Source of the DNA: Paenibacillus sp. yr247
GTDB lineage: Bacteria > Bacillota > Bacilli > Paenibacillales > NBRC-103111
Reading direction: 5' to 3'
DNA length: 60,389 nucleotides
Assembly (NCBI RefSeq): GCF_900103825.1
Contig: NZ_FNIF01000028.1
Span: 1 to 60,389 of the forward strand
Shown: positions 41,843 through 51,653 of the stretch, in pieces
Layout of the letters: each line of letters begins with the position of its first letter
How positions within the stretch are numbered: position 1 is the stretch's first letter
The notes under the pieces: generated by a model
Told to the model about the DNA's origin: nothing
Databases searched by the model: none
What the model saw: the letters and a program-made list of their open reading frames with translations, nothing else
Position numbers and translations under genes: made by a program

Positions 41843-41992
41843 CTACCTAGTCTCGCGATGAGCAGTATGTTCATTGCAAAATTTGCAATATTTCTTCAAC
41901 TCAATACGGTCGGGATTGTTGCGCTTATTTTTAGTGGATGCATAGTTTCTTTGTTTGCAATTTGTGCACGCTAATGTGATGATGACCCGCAT
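41843..41992 (-). CDS. rpmG: 50S ribosomal protein L33, zinc-binding type
   Basis: 49 residues, [17 protein letters not shown] to [10 protein letters not shown]. Both cysteine pairs (CTNC and CKFC) are present, so it is the zinc form. Many Bacillales keep extra zinc-free copies elsewhere; none is in this window. GGAGG lies shortly before the ATG. First gene of the rpmG-secE-nusG-rplKA unit. Confidence 0.96.
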   Translation of the reverse strand: MRVIITLACTNCKQRNYASTKNKRNNPDRIELKKYCKFCNEHTAHRETR

Positions 41993-42076
41993 GATGTACA
42001 CCTCCTACAGACACTTTCTAATTAAAGCCCTTCGAAGCGCGTCAAAAAGAAAGCGACTTTTAGGGCTACCTGAAAT

Positions 42077-42106
42077 ACTTTATCACAACCCGTAACAGGG
42101 TGTCAA
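42077..42106 (-). promoter_or_regulatory. Sigma-A promoter of rpmG-secE-nusG
   Basis: TTGACA (42101-42106), 18 bp, TAAAGT (42077-42082) with a TG one base before the -10, an extended -10. The leader is about 80 bases and can fold on GCCCT/AGGGC arms. Confidence 0.75.
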
Positions 42107-42182
42107 GGCAGAAGTCTCACAAATGCGAGAGTATCACCAGTATAGACTCTCCAGAGAATTGTTAAACATTCATCCAAAGAAA

Positions 42183-42213
42183 AACACCCGCGCAGCTTAA
42201 GCAGCACGGGTAC
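42183..42213 (-). terminator. Terminator after sigH
   Basis: ACCCGTGCTGC / GCTGCGCGGGT arms with one G-U and one mismatch, loop TTAA, then GTTTTTCTTT on the minus strand, directly after the sigH stop. Confidence 0.85.
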
Positions 42214-42215
42214 TT

Positions 42216-42860
42216 CTACAAATCTCTAACTTCTAGATAACGTTCAAGCTTGCGTTTGACACGTTGAAGAGCATTATCAATAGACTTTACATGACGATCT
42301 AGATCTACAGCAATTTCTTGATACGATCTGCCATCGAGATAGAGCATCAGCACTCTGCGCTCTAAGTCACTTAATATCTCTCCCATTTTATCTTCAAGGC
42401 CCGTAAACTCTTCTTGATTAATCACGAGCTCCTCAGGATCAGTCACCCGGGAACCGCTAATGACGTCAAGCAGCGTCCGATCAGAATCTTCATCGTAGAT
42501 AGGCTTGTCCAATGACACGTAGGAATTAAGAGGAATGTGCTTTTGACGCGTTGCTGTCTTGATCGCCGTGATGATCTGTCGTGTAATGCACAGTTCAGCA
42601 AAGGCTTTGAATGAAGCTAGCTTGTCTCCTCGGAAGTCACGGATAGATTTATATAATCCTATCATACCTTCCTGCACAATGTCTTCTCGGTCTGCACCTA
42701 TCAAGAAATAAGAACGTGCTTTGGCACGAACGAAATTCTTATATTTATTGATAAGGTATTCCAACGCTTCGCTACTGCCTTCACGAACTGCTTCGACGAT
42801 GTCTTCATCTGGCTTGAGGTCATAATCATACATTCTCAGTTCTTTGAGGTCGACACTCAC
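42216..42860 (-). CDS. sigH: RNA polymerase sigma-H factor (SigH/Spo0H)
   Basis: 214 residues. Region 2: NKYKNFVRAKARSYFLIGADREDIVQEGMIGLYKSIRDF. Region 4: LSDLERRVLMLYLDGRSYQEIAVDLDRHVKSIDNALQRVKRKL. SigH directs genes of the transition to stationary phase and early sporulation. The start is taken as GTG 42860, seven bases after GGAGGG; two TTG codons just upstream are too close to the binding site. Confidence 0.97.
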   Translation of the reverse strand: MSVDLKELRMYDYDLKPDEDIVEAVREGSSEALEYLINKYKNFVRAKARSYFLIGADREDIVQEGMIGLYKSIRDFRGDKLASFKAFAELCITRQIITAIKTATRQKHIPLNSYVSLDKPIYDEDSDRTLLDVISGSRVTDPEELVINQEEFTGLEDKMGEILSDLERRVLMLYLDGRSYQEIAVDLDRHVKSIDNALQRVKRKLERYLEVRDL

Positions 42861-42915
42861 CAACAATCCCTCCGGCCTGCAGGACTACCCAGATTCTCTA
42901 TAAAAGTTTAGGTTA

Positions 42916-42945
42916 AGTATACATGAAGAAAACTCACACCGTCAA
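42916..42945 (-). promoter_or_regulatory. Sigma-A promoter of sigH
   Basis: TTGACG (42940-42945), 18 bp, TATACT (42916-42921). It lies between the rae1 stop and sigH. I see no clear AbrB site, which cannot be judged by eye. Confidence 0.65.
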
Positions 42946-42980
42946 CGGGGAACCGCACCATTTCTAGCATTTGGACGATT

Positions 42981-43493
42981 TCACTCTCCTCTTCGCCACC
43001 GCTCGAACTGCGCTTTGAGCTCGCCACTCAGTTTACCTTCGAACGGATTGCGCTTCGAGGAAGATTCCGGATGAATGCGTTCTCGGACCTCTTTGCGATT
43101 TTGTTTGATTTTGATAAGAAGTTCACCGGCAGGCAATCGAAGAGCTCCTTTACCGAAAATCACATGCTGCTCAATCATATCGGAGGTGGCTACATAGATT
43201 TGCTTACGTCTTCCTATCAGATTCGTGACCAGGCGTTCGATCCGTTCATCCGCGGTTTCCTTCTCTTTGGTATAGAGTACGTTCAGCTTGCTCTGTACGT
43301 ATTTCTTCCCAAGTCCAGGAACCATATAGGCGTCGAAAACAAGGTATACCTTCATACCTGAGTAGGATTGAAATTCCGCCAGCATATGAATTAACTTATC
43401 GCGGGCACCTTCCAGATCCGTATCCTTCAGCTTACTTAGCTCCGGCCAAGCTCCAATGATATTGTAGCCATCTACAATCAGAAACTCTTCCAT
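42981..43493 (-). CDS. rae1: NYN/PIN-domain ribosome-associated endoribonuclease Rae1 (YacP)
   Basis: 170 residues. FLIVDGYNIIGAWPEL at the start, LVFDAYMVPG, KEKETADERIERLV and VATSDMIEQHVIFGKGALRLPA carry the acidic residues of the NYN nuclease fold. Rae1 of B. subtilis cleaves mRNA in the ribosomal A site. The C-terminal basic helix (about 135-170) suits ribosome binding. 5 bp after rlmB, so probably coupled. Confidence 0.93.
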   Translation of the reverse strand: MEEFLIVDGYNIIGAWPELSKLKDTDLEGARDKLIHMLAEFQSYSGMKVYLVFDAYMVPGLGKKYVQSKLNVLYTKEKETADERIERLVTNLIGRRKQIYVATSDMIEQHVIFGKGALRLPAGELLIKIKQNRKEVRERIHPESSSKRNPFEGKLSGELKAQFERWRRGE

Positions 43494-43498
43494 CTCAT

Positions 43499-44239
43499 TT
43501 AACTCTTATTTCGCTGTCGTACCACTTCATACATCAATACACCCGCGGCAACGGAGGCATTCAAAGAATTCACATGCCCAGCCATCGGCAGTTTGACTAG
43601 GAAGTCACACTTTTCTTTAATCAGTCTACCTACACCTTTGCCTTCATTGCCAATAACAAGCGCTATTGGCATATTGAAGTTGGCCTTGTATACATCTTGA
43701 GCTGCGGATACGTCTGTTCCGGCAACCCAAACTCCCTGTTCTTTCAACTTCTCGATCGTCTGAGCAATATTCGTTACACGAGCAACAGGCACATATTCAA
43801 CGGCCCCAGCCGAAGTTTTGGAAACCGTTGCTGTAAGTCCGACGGATCGCCGTTTGGGAATAATTACACCATGAACACCTGTGCAATCTGCTGTCCGCAA
43901 GATCGATCCGAGATTATGCGGATCTTCAATCTCATCGAGAACCAGAATAAATGGTTCTTGACCAAGCTTTTTCGCCTTGGCTATAATATCTTCCACTTCG
44001 ACATACTCATAGGCAGCTACTTGTGCTATAACCCCTTGGTGCTGAAGTCCTTCCACCATTTGGTCCAGCTTTCGCTTGTCCGTAAATTGAACGAGAATCC
44101 CCAGATTTTTCGCTTCCGCTACAATAGGTCCGGCGAATTGTTTCTGCGCATTCTCAGCTAACCATATTTTATTAATTGTCCGACCTGCACGAATCGCCTC
44201 CAGAACAGAGTGCTTCCCGCCGATATATTCTTCATCCAT
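43499..44239 (-). CDS. rlmB: 23S rRNA (guanosine-2'-O-)-methyltransferase RlmB (SpoU family)
   Basis: 246 residues. N-terminal substrate-binding domain GGKHSVLEAIRAGRTINKI, then the knotted SpoU domain with DPHNLGSILRTADCTGVHGVIIPK, VIGNEGKGVGRLI and LPMAGHVNSLNASVAAGVLMYE. Family members methylate G2251 of the P loop of 23S rRNA (E. coli numbering). Confidence 0.95.
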   Translation of the reverse strand: MDEEYIGGKHSVLEAIRAGRTINKIWLAENAQKQFAGPIVAEAKNLGILVQFTDKRKLDQMVEGLQHQGVIAQVAAYEYVEVEDIIAKAKKLGQEPFILVLDEIEDPHNLGSILRTADCTGVHGVIIPKRRSVGLTATVSKTSAGAVEYVPVARVTNIAQTIEKLKEQGVWVAGTDVSAAQDVYKANFNMPIALVIGNEGKGVGRLIKEKCDFLVKLPMAGHVNSLNASVAAGVLMYEVVRQRNKS

Positions 44240-44253
44240 GATTGTTCCTCCTA

Positions 44254-44292
44254 AAAGTTTTGCTTTGGCAAAACTTACATCGTATGCATTTG
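44254..44292 (+). repeat. Hairpin-bearing intergenic repeat copy (mrnC-rlmB spacer)
   Basis: Perfect arms AAGTTTTGC / GCAAAACTT with loop TTTG, then ACATCGTATGCATTTGC. It fills the whole spacer between the mrnC stop and the rlmB ribosome binding site. Confidence 0.6.
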
Positions 44293-44724
44293 CTAAGCGT
44301 TTTGCTTGTGAGCAAGCGCAAAGTCCAATATTTCCTTCAATCTCTCAAAGGATTGCTTATAGTACAAATATCCGATTAAGCACTCAAACGCGGTGCTGTG
44401 CCGGTATTCCAGCACATCCGCGTTTTTGGCTGTAGTTCCTGATTTGGCATTGCGACCGCGCTTTACCATATCTACTTCTTCTTCCGTTAGCATTGGCATC
44501 AAAGCCTCCAGCAGTTTGGACTGGGCTTTCGCCGAGACATATCCGGTTGATGCTTTATGCAAATGGTTTGGCCGATGGTTGGCTCCAGAAATAACAAATT
44601 GCCTAATGTACACCTCATACACAGCATCCCCGATATAAGCTAAGACAAGCGGATTCAGTAAATGGGGACTTTTGGATGGCGGGAAAACAAACAGGTTTGC
44701 AGCATCAGTGAAAGACTCGCTCAT
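44293..44724 (-). CDS. mrnC: Mini-ribonuclease III
   Basis: 143 residues, an RNase III catalytic domain with no dsRNA-binding domain. [18 protein letters not shown] contains the catalytic acidic residues. It matures 23S rRNA ends in Bacillales. The ATG overlaps the cysS stop (ATGA); the length equals that of the B. subtilis protein. Confidence 0.95.
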   Translation of the reverse strand: MSESFTDAANLFVFPPSKSPHLLNPLVLAYIGDAVYEVYIRQFVISGANHRPNHLHKASTGYVSAKAQSKLLEALMPMLTEEEVDMVKRGRNAKSGTTAKNADVLEYRHSTAFECLIGYLYYKQSFERLKEILDFALAHKQNA

Positions 44725-46115
44725 TTGCGGCGCCAACGTATTCCCTGCGGTGTGTCTTCAAGGAATATCCCTTTCTCCGTGAGCAAATCACGAATTTCAT
44801 CTGCGCGAGCCCAGTTCTTCGACTTACGCGACTCTGTCCGCTCTATAATCAACTGCTCGATCTCTTCGTCCAGCAGTTCGTCTGCTTGCAGCGAAAGAAT
44901 ACCTAAGGTTTGATCGAAAACTTGGAACTGATCCAAGAAAAGCTTCAGCGTGGCTGCATTTACCCGCTCCTGTTGAAGGTACAGATTCGCTTCCGCTACA
45001 AGATCAAATACCGCTGTAATAGCATCCGGTGTATTGAAATCGTCGTTCATCTTATCAACGAACTGACTAGCAATCGCAGCCATGCGATCCGTTACTGTGG
45101 ACTCCACTTCACTAGAAGCAGTAGCTAGCCGATGCTTCAAGTTGTCATAAGCATTTTGGATACGCTCTAACGCGTTAGAAGCTTGTTTTAAGCTCTCGTC
45201 GCTGAAATTCAGCGGATTGCGATAATGCGCGGACAACATGAAGAAACGGAACACGTTCGGCTTGATTTGTTTTACTAGATCGCGAATAAGGATTCCATTG
45301 CCAAGCGACTTTGACATCTTCTCATTGTCGATGTTCAGGAACGCATTATGCATCCAATAGTTAGCCATTGGATGCCCCGTTACAGCTTCTGTCTGAGCAA
45401 TTTCACATTCATGATGCGGGAAAGTTAAATCTTGTCCGCCGCCGTGAATATCAATCGTTTCACCCAAATATTTGCGCACCATTGCAGAACATTCGATATG
45501 CCAGCCTGGACGGCCTTGGCCCCATGGGCTATCCCAAAAAATTTCTCCGGGTTTCGCCGCTTTCCACAGAACAAAATCCTGAGGATTCTCTTTGCGGTCG
45601 TCCACTTCAATACGTATACCGTATTGGAGCTCATCCAGATTTTGATTAGATAACTTGCCATAGTCTGCAAATTTGCTTGTTCGATAATAAACATCACCAC
45701 GCACCTCGTACGCGTAATCTTTCTCCACGAGAGCATCAATGAAATCGATGATTTCCTGGATGTTCTCCGTTACACGCGGATTCAAGGTAGCATCATGAAC
45801 ACCGAGCGTTTTGACATCTTCCAGAAAGGCTTGGATAAACGTTTCTGCAAGCTCTGGAACGGTAACAGCTAATTCCTCGGCTTTACGAATCATTTTATCA
45901 TCCACATCGGTAAAGTTCGTAATATAGGTCACTTCATAGTTCTGTGACTCCAAATAGCGACGTACGACATCGAAGAAAATAACCGGCCTGCCATTACCAA
46001 TATGAATATAGTTATAGACAGTAGGACCGCAAACGTACATCTTAACTTTGCCTGGTTCTATGGGAATGAACTCTTCTTTCTTACGTGTTAGCGTATTATA
46101 CACTCTGAGTGTCAT
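44721..46115 (-). CDS. cysS: Cysteinyl-tRNA synthetase
   Basis: 464 residues, class I. HIGN near residue 36, KMSKSLGN near 265. Zinc ligands: C of [12 protein letters not shown] of ECSAM and the HHECE triad. The C-terminal helical domain is complete. Start ATG 46115 ([13 protein letters not shown]) aligns with the known N-terminus. It overlaps cysE by 20 bases. Confidence 0.96.
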   Translation of the reverse strand: MTLRVYNTLTRKKEEFIPIEPGKVKMYVCGPTVYNYIHIGNGRPVIFFDVVRRYLESQNYEVTYITNFTDVDDKMIRKAEELAVTVPELAETFIQAFLEDVKTLGVHDATLNPRVTENIQEIIDFIDALVEKDYAYEVRGDVYYRTSKFADYGKLSNQNLDELQYGIRIEVDDRKENPQDFVLWKAAKPGEIFWDSPWGQGRPGWHIECSAMVRKYLGETIDIHGGGQDLTFPHHECEIAQTEAVTGHPMANYWMHNAFLNIDNEKMSKSLGNGILIRDLVKQIKPNVFRFFMLSAHYRNPLNFSDESLKQASNALERIQNAYDNLKHRLATASSEVESTVTDRMAAIASQFVDKMNDDFNTPDAITAVFDLVAEANLYLQQERVNAATLKLFLDQFQVFDQTLGILSLQADELLDEEIEQLIIERTESRKSKNWARADEIRDLLTEKGIFLEDTPQGIRWRRK

Positions 46116-46767
46116 GTTCTCTCGCTTCTCCATTCTTAAGTCGTTCTTGTTCAAGTTGCTGTTTTAAATCGTTAATCTGCTGTTGAAGTTCCTGAAATAT
46201 ATCAATAATGGGATCAGGTAAGTTACCGTGGTCCAAACGATTTACACGAACCCCGTCCCGTTTCACTAGTTTAGCAGGTATAGTGACAACGGTGCTATTG
46301 GAGGGAACCTCCTGAATGACTACCGCATTAGAGCCAATGCGTGAGTTTTCACCTACGAGGAAGGAGCCGAGAATTTTGGCACCCGAGCCAATAACTACAT
46401 TATTGCCAATAGTCGGATGTCTCTTACCTTTCTCTTTCCCTGTTCCCCCTAAGGTAACACCTTGGTATAAAATAACATCGTCACCAATCTCGCAGGTTTC
46501 ACCAATTACAACACCCATGCCATGATCGATGAATAGTCTTCGCCCGATCGTCGCTCCTGGATGAATCTCAATCCCTGTCATGAAACGGCTCCATTGCGAG
46601 ACGATCCGAGCGATTGTAAACATCCTCCGTTTGTAAAACCAGTGACCGATTCGATGTGACCATATCGCATGAAGCCCAGAATACGTAAACACAACTTCAA
46701 ACCAACTGCGTGCAGCCGGGTCGTTATCGAATACGGCGGATATATCAGATTTGATCGTTGCCCACAT
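46096..46767 (-). CDS. cysE: Serine O-acetyltransferase
   Basis: 223 residues. N-terminal helices, then the left-handed beta helix of hexapeptide repeats ([31 protein letters not shown], then [18 protein letters not shown]). It makes O-acetylserine, the cysteine precursor. The C-terminal tail is a charged coiled coil ([25 protein letters not shown]). First gene after the T-box, cotranscribed with cysS. Confidence 0.96.
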   Translation of the reverse strand: MWATIKSDISAVFDNDPAARSWFEVVFTYSGLHAIWSHRIGHWFYKRRMFTIARIVSQWSRFMTGIEIHPGATIGRRLFIDHGMGVVIGETCEIGDDVILYQGVTLGGTGKEKGKRHPTIGNNVVIGSGAKILGSFLVGENSRIGSNAVVIQEVPSNSTVVTIPAKLVKRDGVRVNRLDHGNLPDPIIDIFQELQQQINDLKQQLEQERLKNGEAREHDTQSV

Positions 46768-46794
46768 GTTCTCACCTTCTTCACCCAGATTAAT

Positions 46795-47050
46795 ACAAAA
46801 AAGCCCCAGCAGCCAAATGGCTGCAGAGGCGTAGTTATCGCGGTTCCACTCTGCTTGGTGACTCGGAAGTCTCCCAACTTAGGTTCCCGTAACGTGGGTA
46901 TTCCGGCTGCGCCTACCCTACTCTTACGAGAGTTCGGCGCGGCAGCTCCCAGGTGCATTTCCGATTACAGGGATTGGATAACTCACAGCCGAAGCCTCAT
47001 GGCTCCGATTATCCTCTCTGATAAATCCCTAGTTAACGTACTCTCCTGAT
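46795..47050 (-). promoter_or_regulatory. T-box riboswitch, tRNA-Cys specific
   Basis: The T-box sequence AGAGTGGAACCGCG lies at 46839-46852 and is followed by a terminator (CTCTGCAGCC, GGCTGCTGGGG, then TTTTTT, 46796-46830). Stem I has the pairs AGGGATT/AATCCCT and GGATAA/TTATCC. The specifier appears to be UGC (46955-46957) followed by A in AAATGCACC, that is, a Cys codon. Uncharged tRNA-Cys should favour the antiterminator and switch on cysE-cysS. Confidence 0.93.
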
Positions 47051-47072
47051 CATTGCATTCGATATTGAACTA

Positions 47073-47101
47073 AGTATAGCGAAAAGAAACCCGCTTTACA
47101 A
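47073..47101 (-). promoter_or_regulatory. Promoter of the T-box cysE-cysS unit
   Basis: TTGTAA (47096-47101), 17 bp, TATACT (47073-47078). The -35 contains the gltX stop codon, so gltX read-through and this promoter both feed the T-box. Confidence 0.7.
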
Positions 47102-48550
47102 TAAGTTCCTTAGACGAGATACGACTTTTTCTTTGCCAAGCAGATAAAGAGACACATTTAGATCCGGACCGTGTACTTGTCCTGTTAGCGCAGAACGGAT
47201 CGACATGAACAGTTGCTTCCCTTTATAGCCTGTATCTTTCTGCACTTGTTTCAGCAAAGCAGGAATGGCTTCTACCGTGAAAGCTTCAGCTTGCTCGACT
47301 TGCCCTAGGAAGCTAGTTAATACGATAGGCACATGTTCTTCCTTCAAGACAGCAGCTGCTTCCTCATCGATAACCAGCTCTTCTTTAAAGAAGATGCCAG
47401 CTAGATCAATGATCTCTGCCGCATAGCGCATTCTCTCTTGATTGAGGCCAACCAAAGCCGCAACCCATTCTTGACCCGCTTCATCCAAATCTTCTTGGAT
47501 ATACCCGGCCTTTTGCAAATGAGGCAAACTTAGCTCAACCACACGGGAGAGAGGGGCCTTTTTCAGATAAGCATTGTTCATCCAATTCAATTTATCCATA
47601 TCAAACACAGCCGGACTCTTAGATACACGATCCAGGTCAAACTGGGCAATAAGCTCTTCCTTCGTGAACATCTCTTCTTCGCCGCCAGGAGACCAACCTA
47701 GCAGTGCTATGAAGTTAACGACAGCTTCCGGCAGGTAGCCTAGCTCTCTGTACTGTTCGATAAATTGGATGATGGACTCATCCCGTTTGCTCATTTTTTT
47801 ACGGTCTTGATTCAAAATAAGCGCTAAGTGTGCAAAATCCGGAACTGGAAGTCCGAGTGCTTCGTACATCAGGATTTGTCTTGGTGTATTGGAGAGATGC
47901 TCCTCACCACGAATAACCAGGTTGATCTTCATCAAATGATCATCAACTATAACGGCAAAATTATAGGTAGGGATGCCATCAGCACGCGCGATGATGAAAT
48001 CGCCAATCCCATTGGATTCAAATTCAACATGCTCGCGCACCTTGTCCTCGAAGCCGATAATACGGTCTTCCGGGACACGGAAACGAATTGAAGGCTTACG
48101 TCCCTCACCTTGATAAGCAGCAACTTGCTCAGGTGTTAAGTTACGGCACTTACCTGAATAACCACCCATCTCCCCGCGTGCTTCTTGCTCTGACCGCTCC
48201 TGCTCCAAATCCGCTTCTGAGCAATAGCAATGGTAAGCATGTCCGCCCTGAACCAATTGATCGAGATAAGTCTGGTAAATATCCAGTCGTTCCATCTGAC
48301 GATAAGGACCGTAAGGACCTCCGATATCTACACTCTCATCCCACTCTAAGCCAAGCCATCTAAGGCCGTTCAGCTGATCCTCGATACCAGACTCTTTGTG
48401 ACGAGTTTGATCTGTATCTTCAAAACGCACAACAAACGCACCGCCATGGCGACGCGCCAATAAATAATCAAACAGTGCCGTACGAGCACCGCCAATATGT
48501 AAATGTCCAGTCGGACTAGGTGCATAACGCACACGTAAAGGTTTATTCAT
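47096..48550 (-). CDS. gltX: Glutamyl-tRNA synthetase
   Basis: 484 residues, class [18 protein letters not shown] (HIGH) near 10-26, [10 protein letters not shown] near 240. A cysteine-containing insertion ([20 protein letters not shown]) matches the zinc region of the family. In Bacillales this enzyme also charges tRNA-Gln, later corrected by GatCAB (family knowledge). 33 bp after ispF. Confidence 0.95.
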   Translation of the reverse strand: MNKPLRVRYAPSPTGHLHIGGARTALFDYLLARRHGGAFVVRFEDTDQTRHKESGIEDQLNGLRWLGLEWDESVDIGGPYGPYRQMERLDIYQTYLDQLVQGGHAYHCYCSEADLEQERSEQEARGEMGGYSGKCRNLTPEQVAAYQGEGRKPSIRFRVPEDRIIGFEDKVREHVEFESNGIGDFIIARADGIPTYNFAVIVDDHLMKINLVIRGEEHLSNTPRQILMYEALGLPVPDFAHLALILNQDRKKMSKRDESIIQFIEQYRELGYLPEAVVNFIALLGWSPGGEEEMFTKEELIAQFDLDRVSKSPAVFDMDKLNWMNNAYLKKAPLSRVVELSLPHLQKAGYIQEDLDEAGQEWVAALVGLNQERMRYAAEIIDLAGIFFKEELVIDEEAAAVLKEEHVPIVLTSFLGQVEQAEAFTVEAIPALLKQVQKDTGYKGKQLFMSIRSALTGQVHGPDLNVSLYLLGKEKVVSRLRNLL

Positions 48551-48583
48551 GACAGTGTACCCTCTTCTCCCCGATAATACCTG

Positions 48584-49069
48584 CTATTCTAGCACATCTC
48601 GAATTAAACAAACAACCGATTGCGCAGCAATTCCTTCACCGCGACCTGTGAAACCAAGCTGTTCCGTCGTCGTAGCCTTCACATTGACTTGATCCGGCTT
48701 AGCATCTAGCGCAGCTGCAATAATTTTTACCATTTGCGGAATGTACGGCGCCATTTTCGGCTTCTGGGCAATGATCGTGGAATCTGTATTCCCAAGATGA
48801 TAACCTCTATCCTTAGCTAGCTGCCAAACCTGTTTCAGCAGTATCAAGCTATCCGCATCCTTGAACTCTGCAGACGTATCCGGGAAATGCTTCCCGATAT
48901 CACCTAAGCCCAGTGCGCCTAAAATTGCATCGCTAATTGCGTGCAGCAGCACATCGGCATCCGAGTGACCAAGCAACCCCTTTTCGTAAGGTATCGTTAC
49001 GCCCCCAATAATGCACTTTCGTCCTTCCACCAACTGATGAACATCAAATCCTTGTCCCACGCGAATCAT
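48584..49069 (-). CDS. ispF: 2-C-methyl-D-erythritol 2,4-cyclodiphosphate synthase
   Basis: 161 residues. [11 protein letters not shown] supplies metal ligands D and [18 protein letters not shown] supplies the third histidine. Step five of the MEP isoprenoid pathway. Its start overlaps the ispD stop (49066-49069). Confidence 0.97.
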   Translation of the reverse strand: MIRVGQGFDVHQLVEGRKCIIGGVTIPYEKGLLGHSDADVLLHAISDAILGALGLGDIGKHFPDTSAEFKDADSLILLKQVWQLAKDRGYHLGNTDSTIIAQKPKMAPYIPQMVKIIAAALDAKPDQVNVKATTTEQLGFTGRGEGIAAQSVVCLIRDVLE

Positions 49070-49770
49070 AGGTGTCCCTCTCCCCTTACGTTATATAGTA
49101 TCCATTCTGCCCATGGTAAGTCTTCCGGAGTTGTAATCTTAATATTATAATAGTCCCCTTCGACCACATGTACCGTCGTTCCTATTCGCTCCACCAACAT
49201 GGCATCGTCCGTCCCCATAAAATCGTCCTGAAGTGCGCGCTCATGCGCCTCCTGTAGTAGGGAAAGCCGAAAAGCTTGCGGCGTTTGGATCGCCCACAAG
49301 CTTCGTCTATCCGGTGTAGATTGAATTCGTTTCTCGATATCTACGATTTTGATCGTATCTTTGACAGGGACGGCCAGCACGGCTGCATTCTGTTCTTTTG
49401 CTTTCGCAAGGCAATCGAACACATGTTCTTTTTTCACGAAAGGCCGAACACCATCATGAACAAGCACCCAATCCGTATCCTCTTGTAAGGACTCCAGGCC
49501 CCGTCTAACGGAATCTTGACGCTCTGCACCTCCCGCTAGCACATGAGTGATCTTGGTGAGAGCATAGCCCTGTACATAGCCGTTACAGCGATCTACATCA
49601 TCTGCCCCAACAACGAGAATGATTTCATCCACTTCATGTATGTTTTGAAATAATTGCAAGGTATGTACCAGAATTGGCTGCTGTCCCAGTTGTAAGTATT
49701 GTTTACTTTCAGCCGTTCGCATTCGCGAGCCCTTGCCCGCAGCCACGATGATAACCCCTAGCTTCCCCAT
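49066..49770 (-). CDS. ispD: 2-C-methyl-D-erythritol 4-phosphate cytidylyltransferase
   Basis: 234 residues. [20 protein letters not shown] is the CTP-binding motif; [10 protein letters not shown] and TPQAFR follow. Step three of the MEP pathway, paired with ispF. GGAGG lies six bases before the ATG. Confidence 0.96.
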   Translation of the reverse strand: MGKLGVIIVAAGKGSRMRTAESKQYLQLGQQPILVHTLQLFQNIHEVDEIILVVGADDVDRCNGYVQGYALTKITHVLAGGAERQDSVRRGLESLQEDTDWVLVHDGVRPFVKKEHVFDCLAKAKEQNAAVLAVPVKDTIKIVDIEKRIQSTPDRRSLWAIQTPQAFRLSLLQEAHERALQDDFMGTDDAMLVERIGTTVHVVEGDYYNIKITTPEDLPWAEWILYNVRGEGHL

Positions 49771-49785
49771 AAGTCCTCCAACTAA

Positions 49786-49824
49786 GCGCTTTCTATTAGA
49801 AAGCTTTCTTCGTAATCATAGGCC
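49786..49824 (+). repeat. Hairpin-bearing intergenic repeat copy (ispD leader)
   Basis: Arms GCTTTCT / AGAAAGC with loop ATT, then TTTCTTCGTAATCATAGG. It directly precedes the ispD ribosome binding site on the minus strand. Confidence 0.6.
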
Positions 49825-49832
49825 CAAGGATA

Positions 49833-49917
49833 AACGACCCCATCGTCCTATTAGGACGAGCGTTTTGTCAAAGTTGATGCAAAGCAAAAGTATAATACTT
49901 ATACTTTCCTATCAACT
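49833..49917 (-). promoter_or_regulatory. Nested inverted repeats and candidate promoter in the ispD leader
   Basis: Two further structures lie upstream of the repeat at 49786. One is AAACG...CGTCC/GGACG...CGTTT (49833-49866). The other is AGTTGAT/ATCAACT (49872-49878, 49911-49917) enclosing a perfect 9+9 palindrome AAAGTATAA/TTATACTTT (49887-49907). A possible promoter TTGATA (49910-49915), 17 bp, TACTTT overlaps the palindrome. Function unknown. Confidence 0.45.
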
Positions 49918-49954
49918 AGAAAGAGCTACGTTACATCTCCTTATCATACTGGTT

Positions 49955-51022
49955 TTACTGCGCTTTTTCCAATAGTTTTGGTTTAGCGAAAATCATACGT
50001 CCCGCCGATGTCTGCAGGACACTTGTGACCATCACCTCGAGTGTCATCCCGATAAATTCGCGCCCGCCTTCCACAACAATCATCGTACCATCGTCAAGAT
50101 AAGCAACACCTTGTCCATGCTCTTTGCCGTCTTTAATGACTTGAACAATAATTTCTTCACCCGGTAGGACAACAGGCTTCACCGCATTCGCGAGGTCGTT
50201 AATATTGAGGACCGAAACACCTTGCAATTCACATACTTTATTCAGATTGAAATCGTTCGTGATTACTTTGCCTTGCAATACTTTTGCCAGACGAACTAAC
50301 TTGCTATCTACCTCAGATATTTCTTCGAAATCTCCTTCGTAAATTAGCACCTTTACTTCGAGTTCCTTTTGGATTTTGTTCAAAATGTCTAAACCGCGTC
50401 GACCGCGATTCCGTTTGAGTAAATCCGAAGAATCAGCAATGTGCTGCAGCTCTTCCAAGACAAATTCCGGTATAACGAGTGTTCCCTCGATAAAGCCTGT
50501 TTTGCAAATATCAGCGATCCGCCCGTCAATAATGACACTAGTATCGAGAATCTTATGTTCCTCATAAGGACGGTGTGTCTGCTTCTCAGGACCTGCCGAT
50601 CGGCTCTTCGCAATGATCTGAACAAGTTCTTCTCGCTTACTGTAACCAATACGAAACCCCATCACAGCTAATACCGCCGAAACAATGAAAGGTAAAAAGG
50701 GACCCGCCCACTTTGCCTGCTCTAGCACAGGAAACGCTAATACTGATATAAGCAGTCCAATGACTAATCCTAATGTACCTGAGAGCAAATCGGATACGGG
50801 AATGTCCGCGACATTCCTTTCGCCTCTCATCAACAGCTTCATTCCCTGACTTGCAACCCACGATGAAAGAAAGAACATAGCGACAGCGCATAAACTATTG
50901 ATCCAAAATCCTTTTCCTGCCTCACTCATGAACCCTGTCGTTCGAAGGATCGTATCGCTCCATCCATAACCTAAACTACCACCCATGATGGCCAAAATGA
51001 ACTGTACCCATTTTCTCATCAT
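49955..51022 (-). CDS. Membrane PIN and TRAM domain protein (YacL type)
   Basis: 355 residues. Four membrane helices in the first 130 residues, a PIN nuclease-like domain (about 155-285) with [15 protein letters not shown] and [11 protein letters not shown], and a C-terminal TRAM domain ([33 protein letters not shown]). The B. subtilis gene in this position is yacL. RNA binding or cleavage at the membrane is suggested by the domains, but the substrate is unknown. It precedes ispD by 184 bp. Confidence 0.92.
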   Translation of the reverse strand: MMRKWVQFILAIMGGSLGYGWSDTILRTTGFMSEAGKGFWINSLCAVAMFFLSSWVASQGMKLLMRGERNVADIPVSDLLSGTLGLVIGLLISVLAFPVLEQAKWAGPFLPFIVSAVLAVMGFRIGYSKREELVQIIAKSRSAGPEKQTHRPYEEHKILDTSVIIDGRIADICKTGFIEGTLVIPEFVLEELQHIADSSDLLKRNRGRRGLDILNKIQKELEVKVLIYEGDFEEISEVDSKLVRLAKVLQGKVITNDFNLNKVCELQGVSVLNINDLANAVKPVVLPGEEIIVQVIKDGKEHGQGVAYLDDGTMIVVEGGREFIGMTLEVMVTSVLQTSAGRMIFAKPKLLEKAQ

Positions 51023-51110
51023 AGATTCACCCCCTAGATCAACTTTGTTTAAGCTTTATTACAATTATGTTCCAATTTATCCATCGTTAATCACTTCTTC
51101 ACATGGAAAA

Positions 51111-51139
51111 TTGAAATATTAGAGGGCTTCCATTATAAT
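51111..51139 (+). promoter_or_regulatory. Sigma-A promoter of the plus-strand gene at 51177
   Basis: TTGAAA (51111-51116), 17 bp, TATAAT (51134-51139). The leader is about 30 bases. Confidence 0.8.
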
Positions 51140-51176
51140 GAAATTGGAAGTTACCAACACACCCGAGGTGGATGGA

Positions 51177-51572
51177 ATGAGCTCCTTGACTTTAAAGCAG
51201 TTTCAGGATCAAGTATCAGAATTGTTACTCCGTCACCGAAGTCTGCTTGACGTCTTATCCAAATTTCAACAGTCAGGCGCAGCTGCTAATCGTTCCGTGG
51301 TGAAATCCATTACAGAATGTGGATGTATTCAGGTTCATGCAGCCAAGCAAGAGTACCATCCAGAAATGACTTTGAATGAAGCCAAGGATGTGCTCGGCAC
51401 TCATGTATCCGGACACTTATGTGAACAATGCATCGAGGTCGTTAGTAGTGAACTGGGCAAAAATCTCTTTTATATGTCCGCACTAAGCAACATACTTGAC
51501 GTTAATTTGGAACAAGTCGTTGAGAACGAGTCTAAGAAATGCAACACACTAGGACTTTTCAACATGTCATGA
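51177..51572 (+). CDS. Conserved hypothetical protein with paired cysteines
   Basis: 131 residues, soluble, mostly helical. Cysteines occur as ECGCIQVHA (about 45), HLCEQC (about 80) and KKCNTLG near the end, so metal binding or redox chemistry is possible. I recall similar Paenibacillus proteins carrying a DUF1573 label, but cannot verify it. The start is ATG 51177, close behind GAGGTGG. It has its own strong promoter and terminator and interrupts an otherwise minus-strand run. I do not assign a function. Confidence 0.8.
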   Translation: MSSLTLKQFQDQVSELLLRHRSLLDVLSKFQQSGAAANRSVVKSITECGCIQVHAAKQEYHPEMTLNEAKDVLGTHVSGHLCEQCIEVVSSELGKNLFYMSALSNILDVNLEQVVENESKKCNTLGLFNMS

Positions 51573-51584
51573 AGATGAACAAAA

Positions 51585-51633
51585 AAAAGCATTTATTTTC
51601 TATCTGAATCATCAGAAGAAAATAAATGCTTTT
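51585..51633. terminator. Bidirectional terminator between the 51177 gene and pssA
   Basis: A long perfect stem AAAAGCATTTATTTTCT / AGAAAATAAATGCTTTT with a 15-base loop, A-rich before and T-rich after, so it ends both convergent genes. Confidence 0.9.
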
Positions 51634-51653
51634 TATTTTTCGAGCAATTACGC

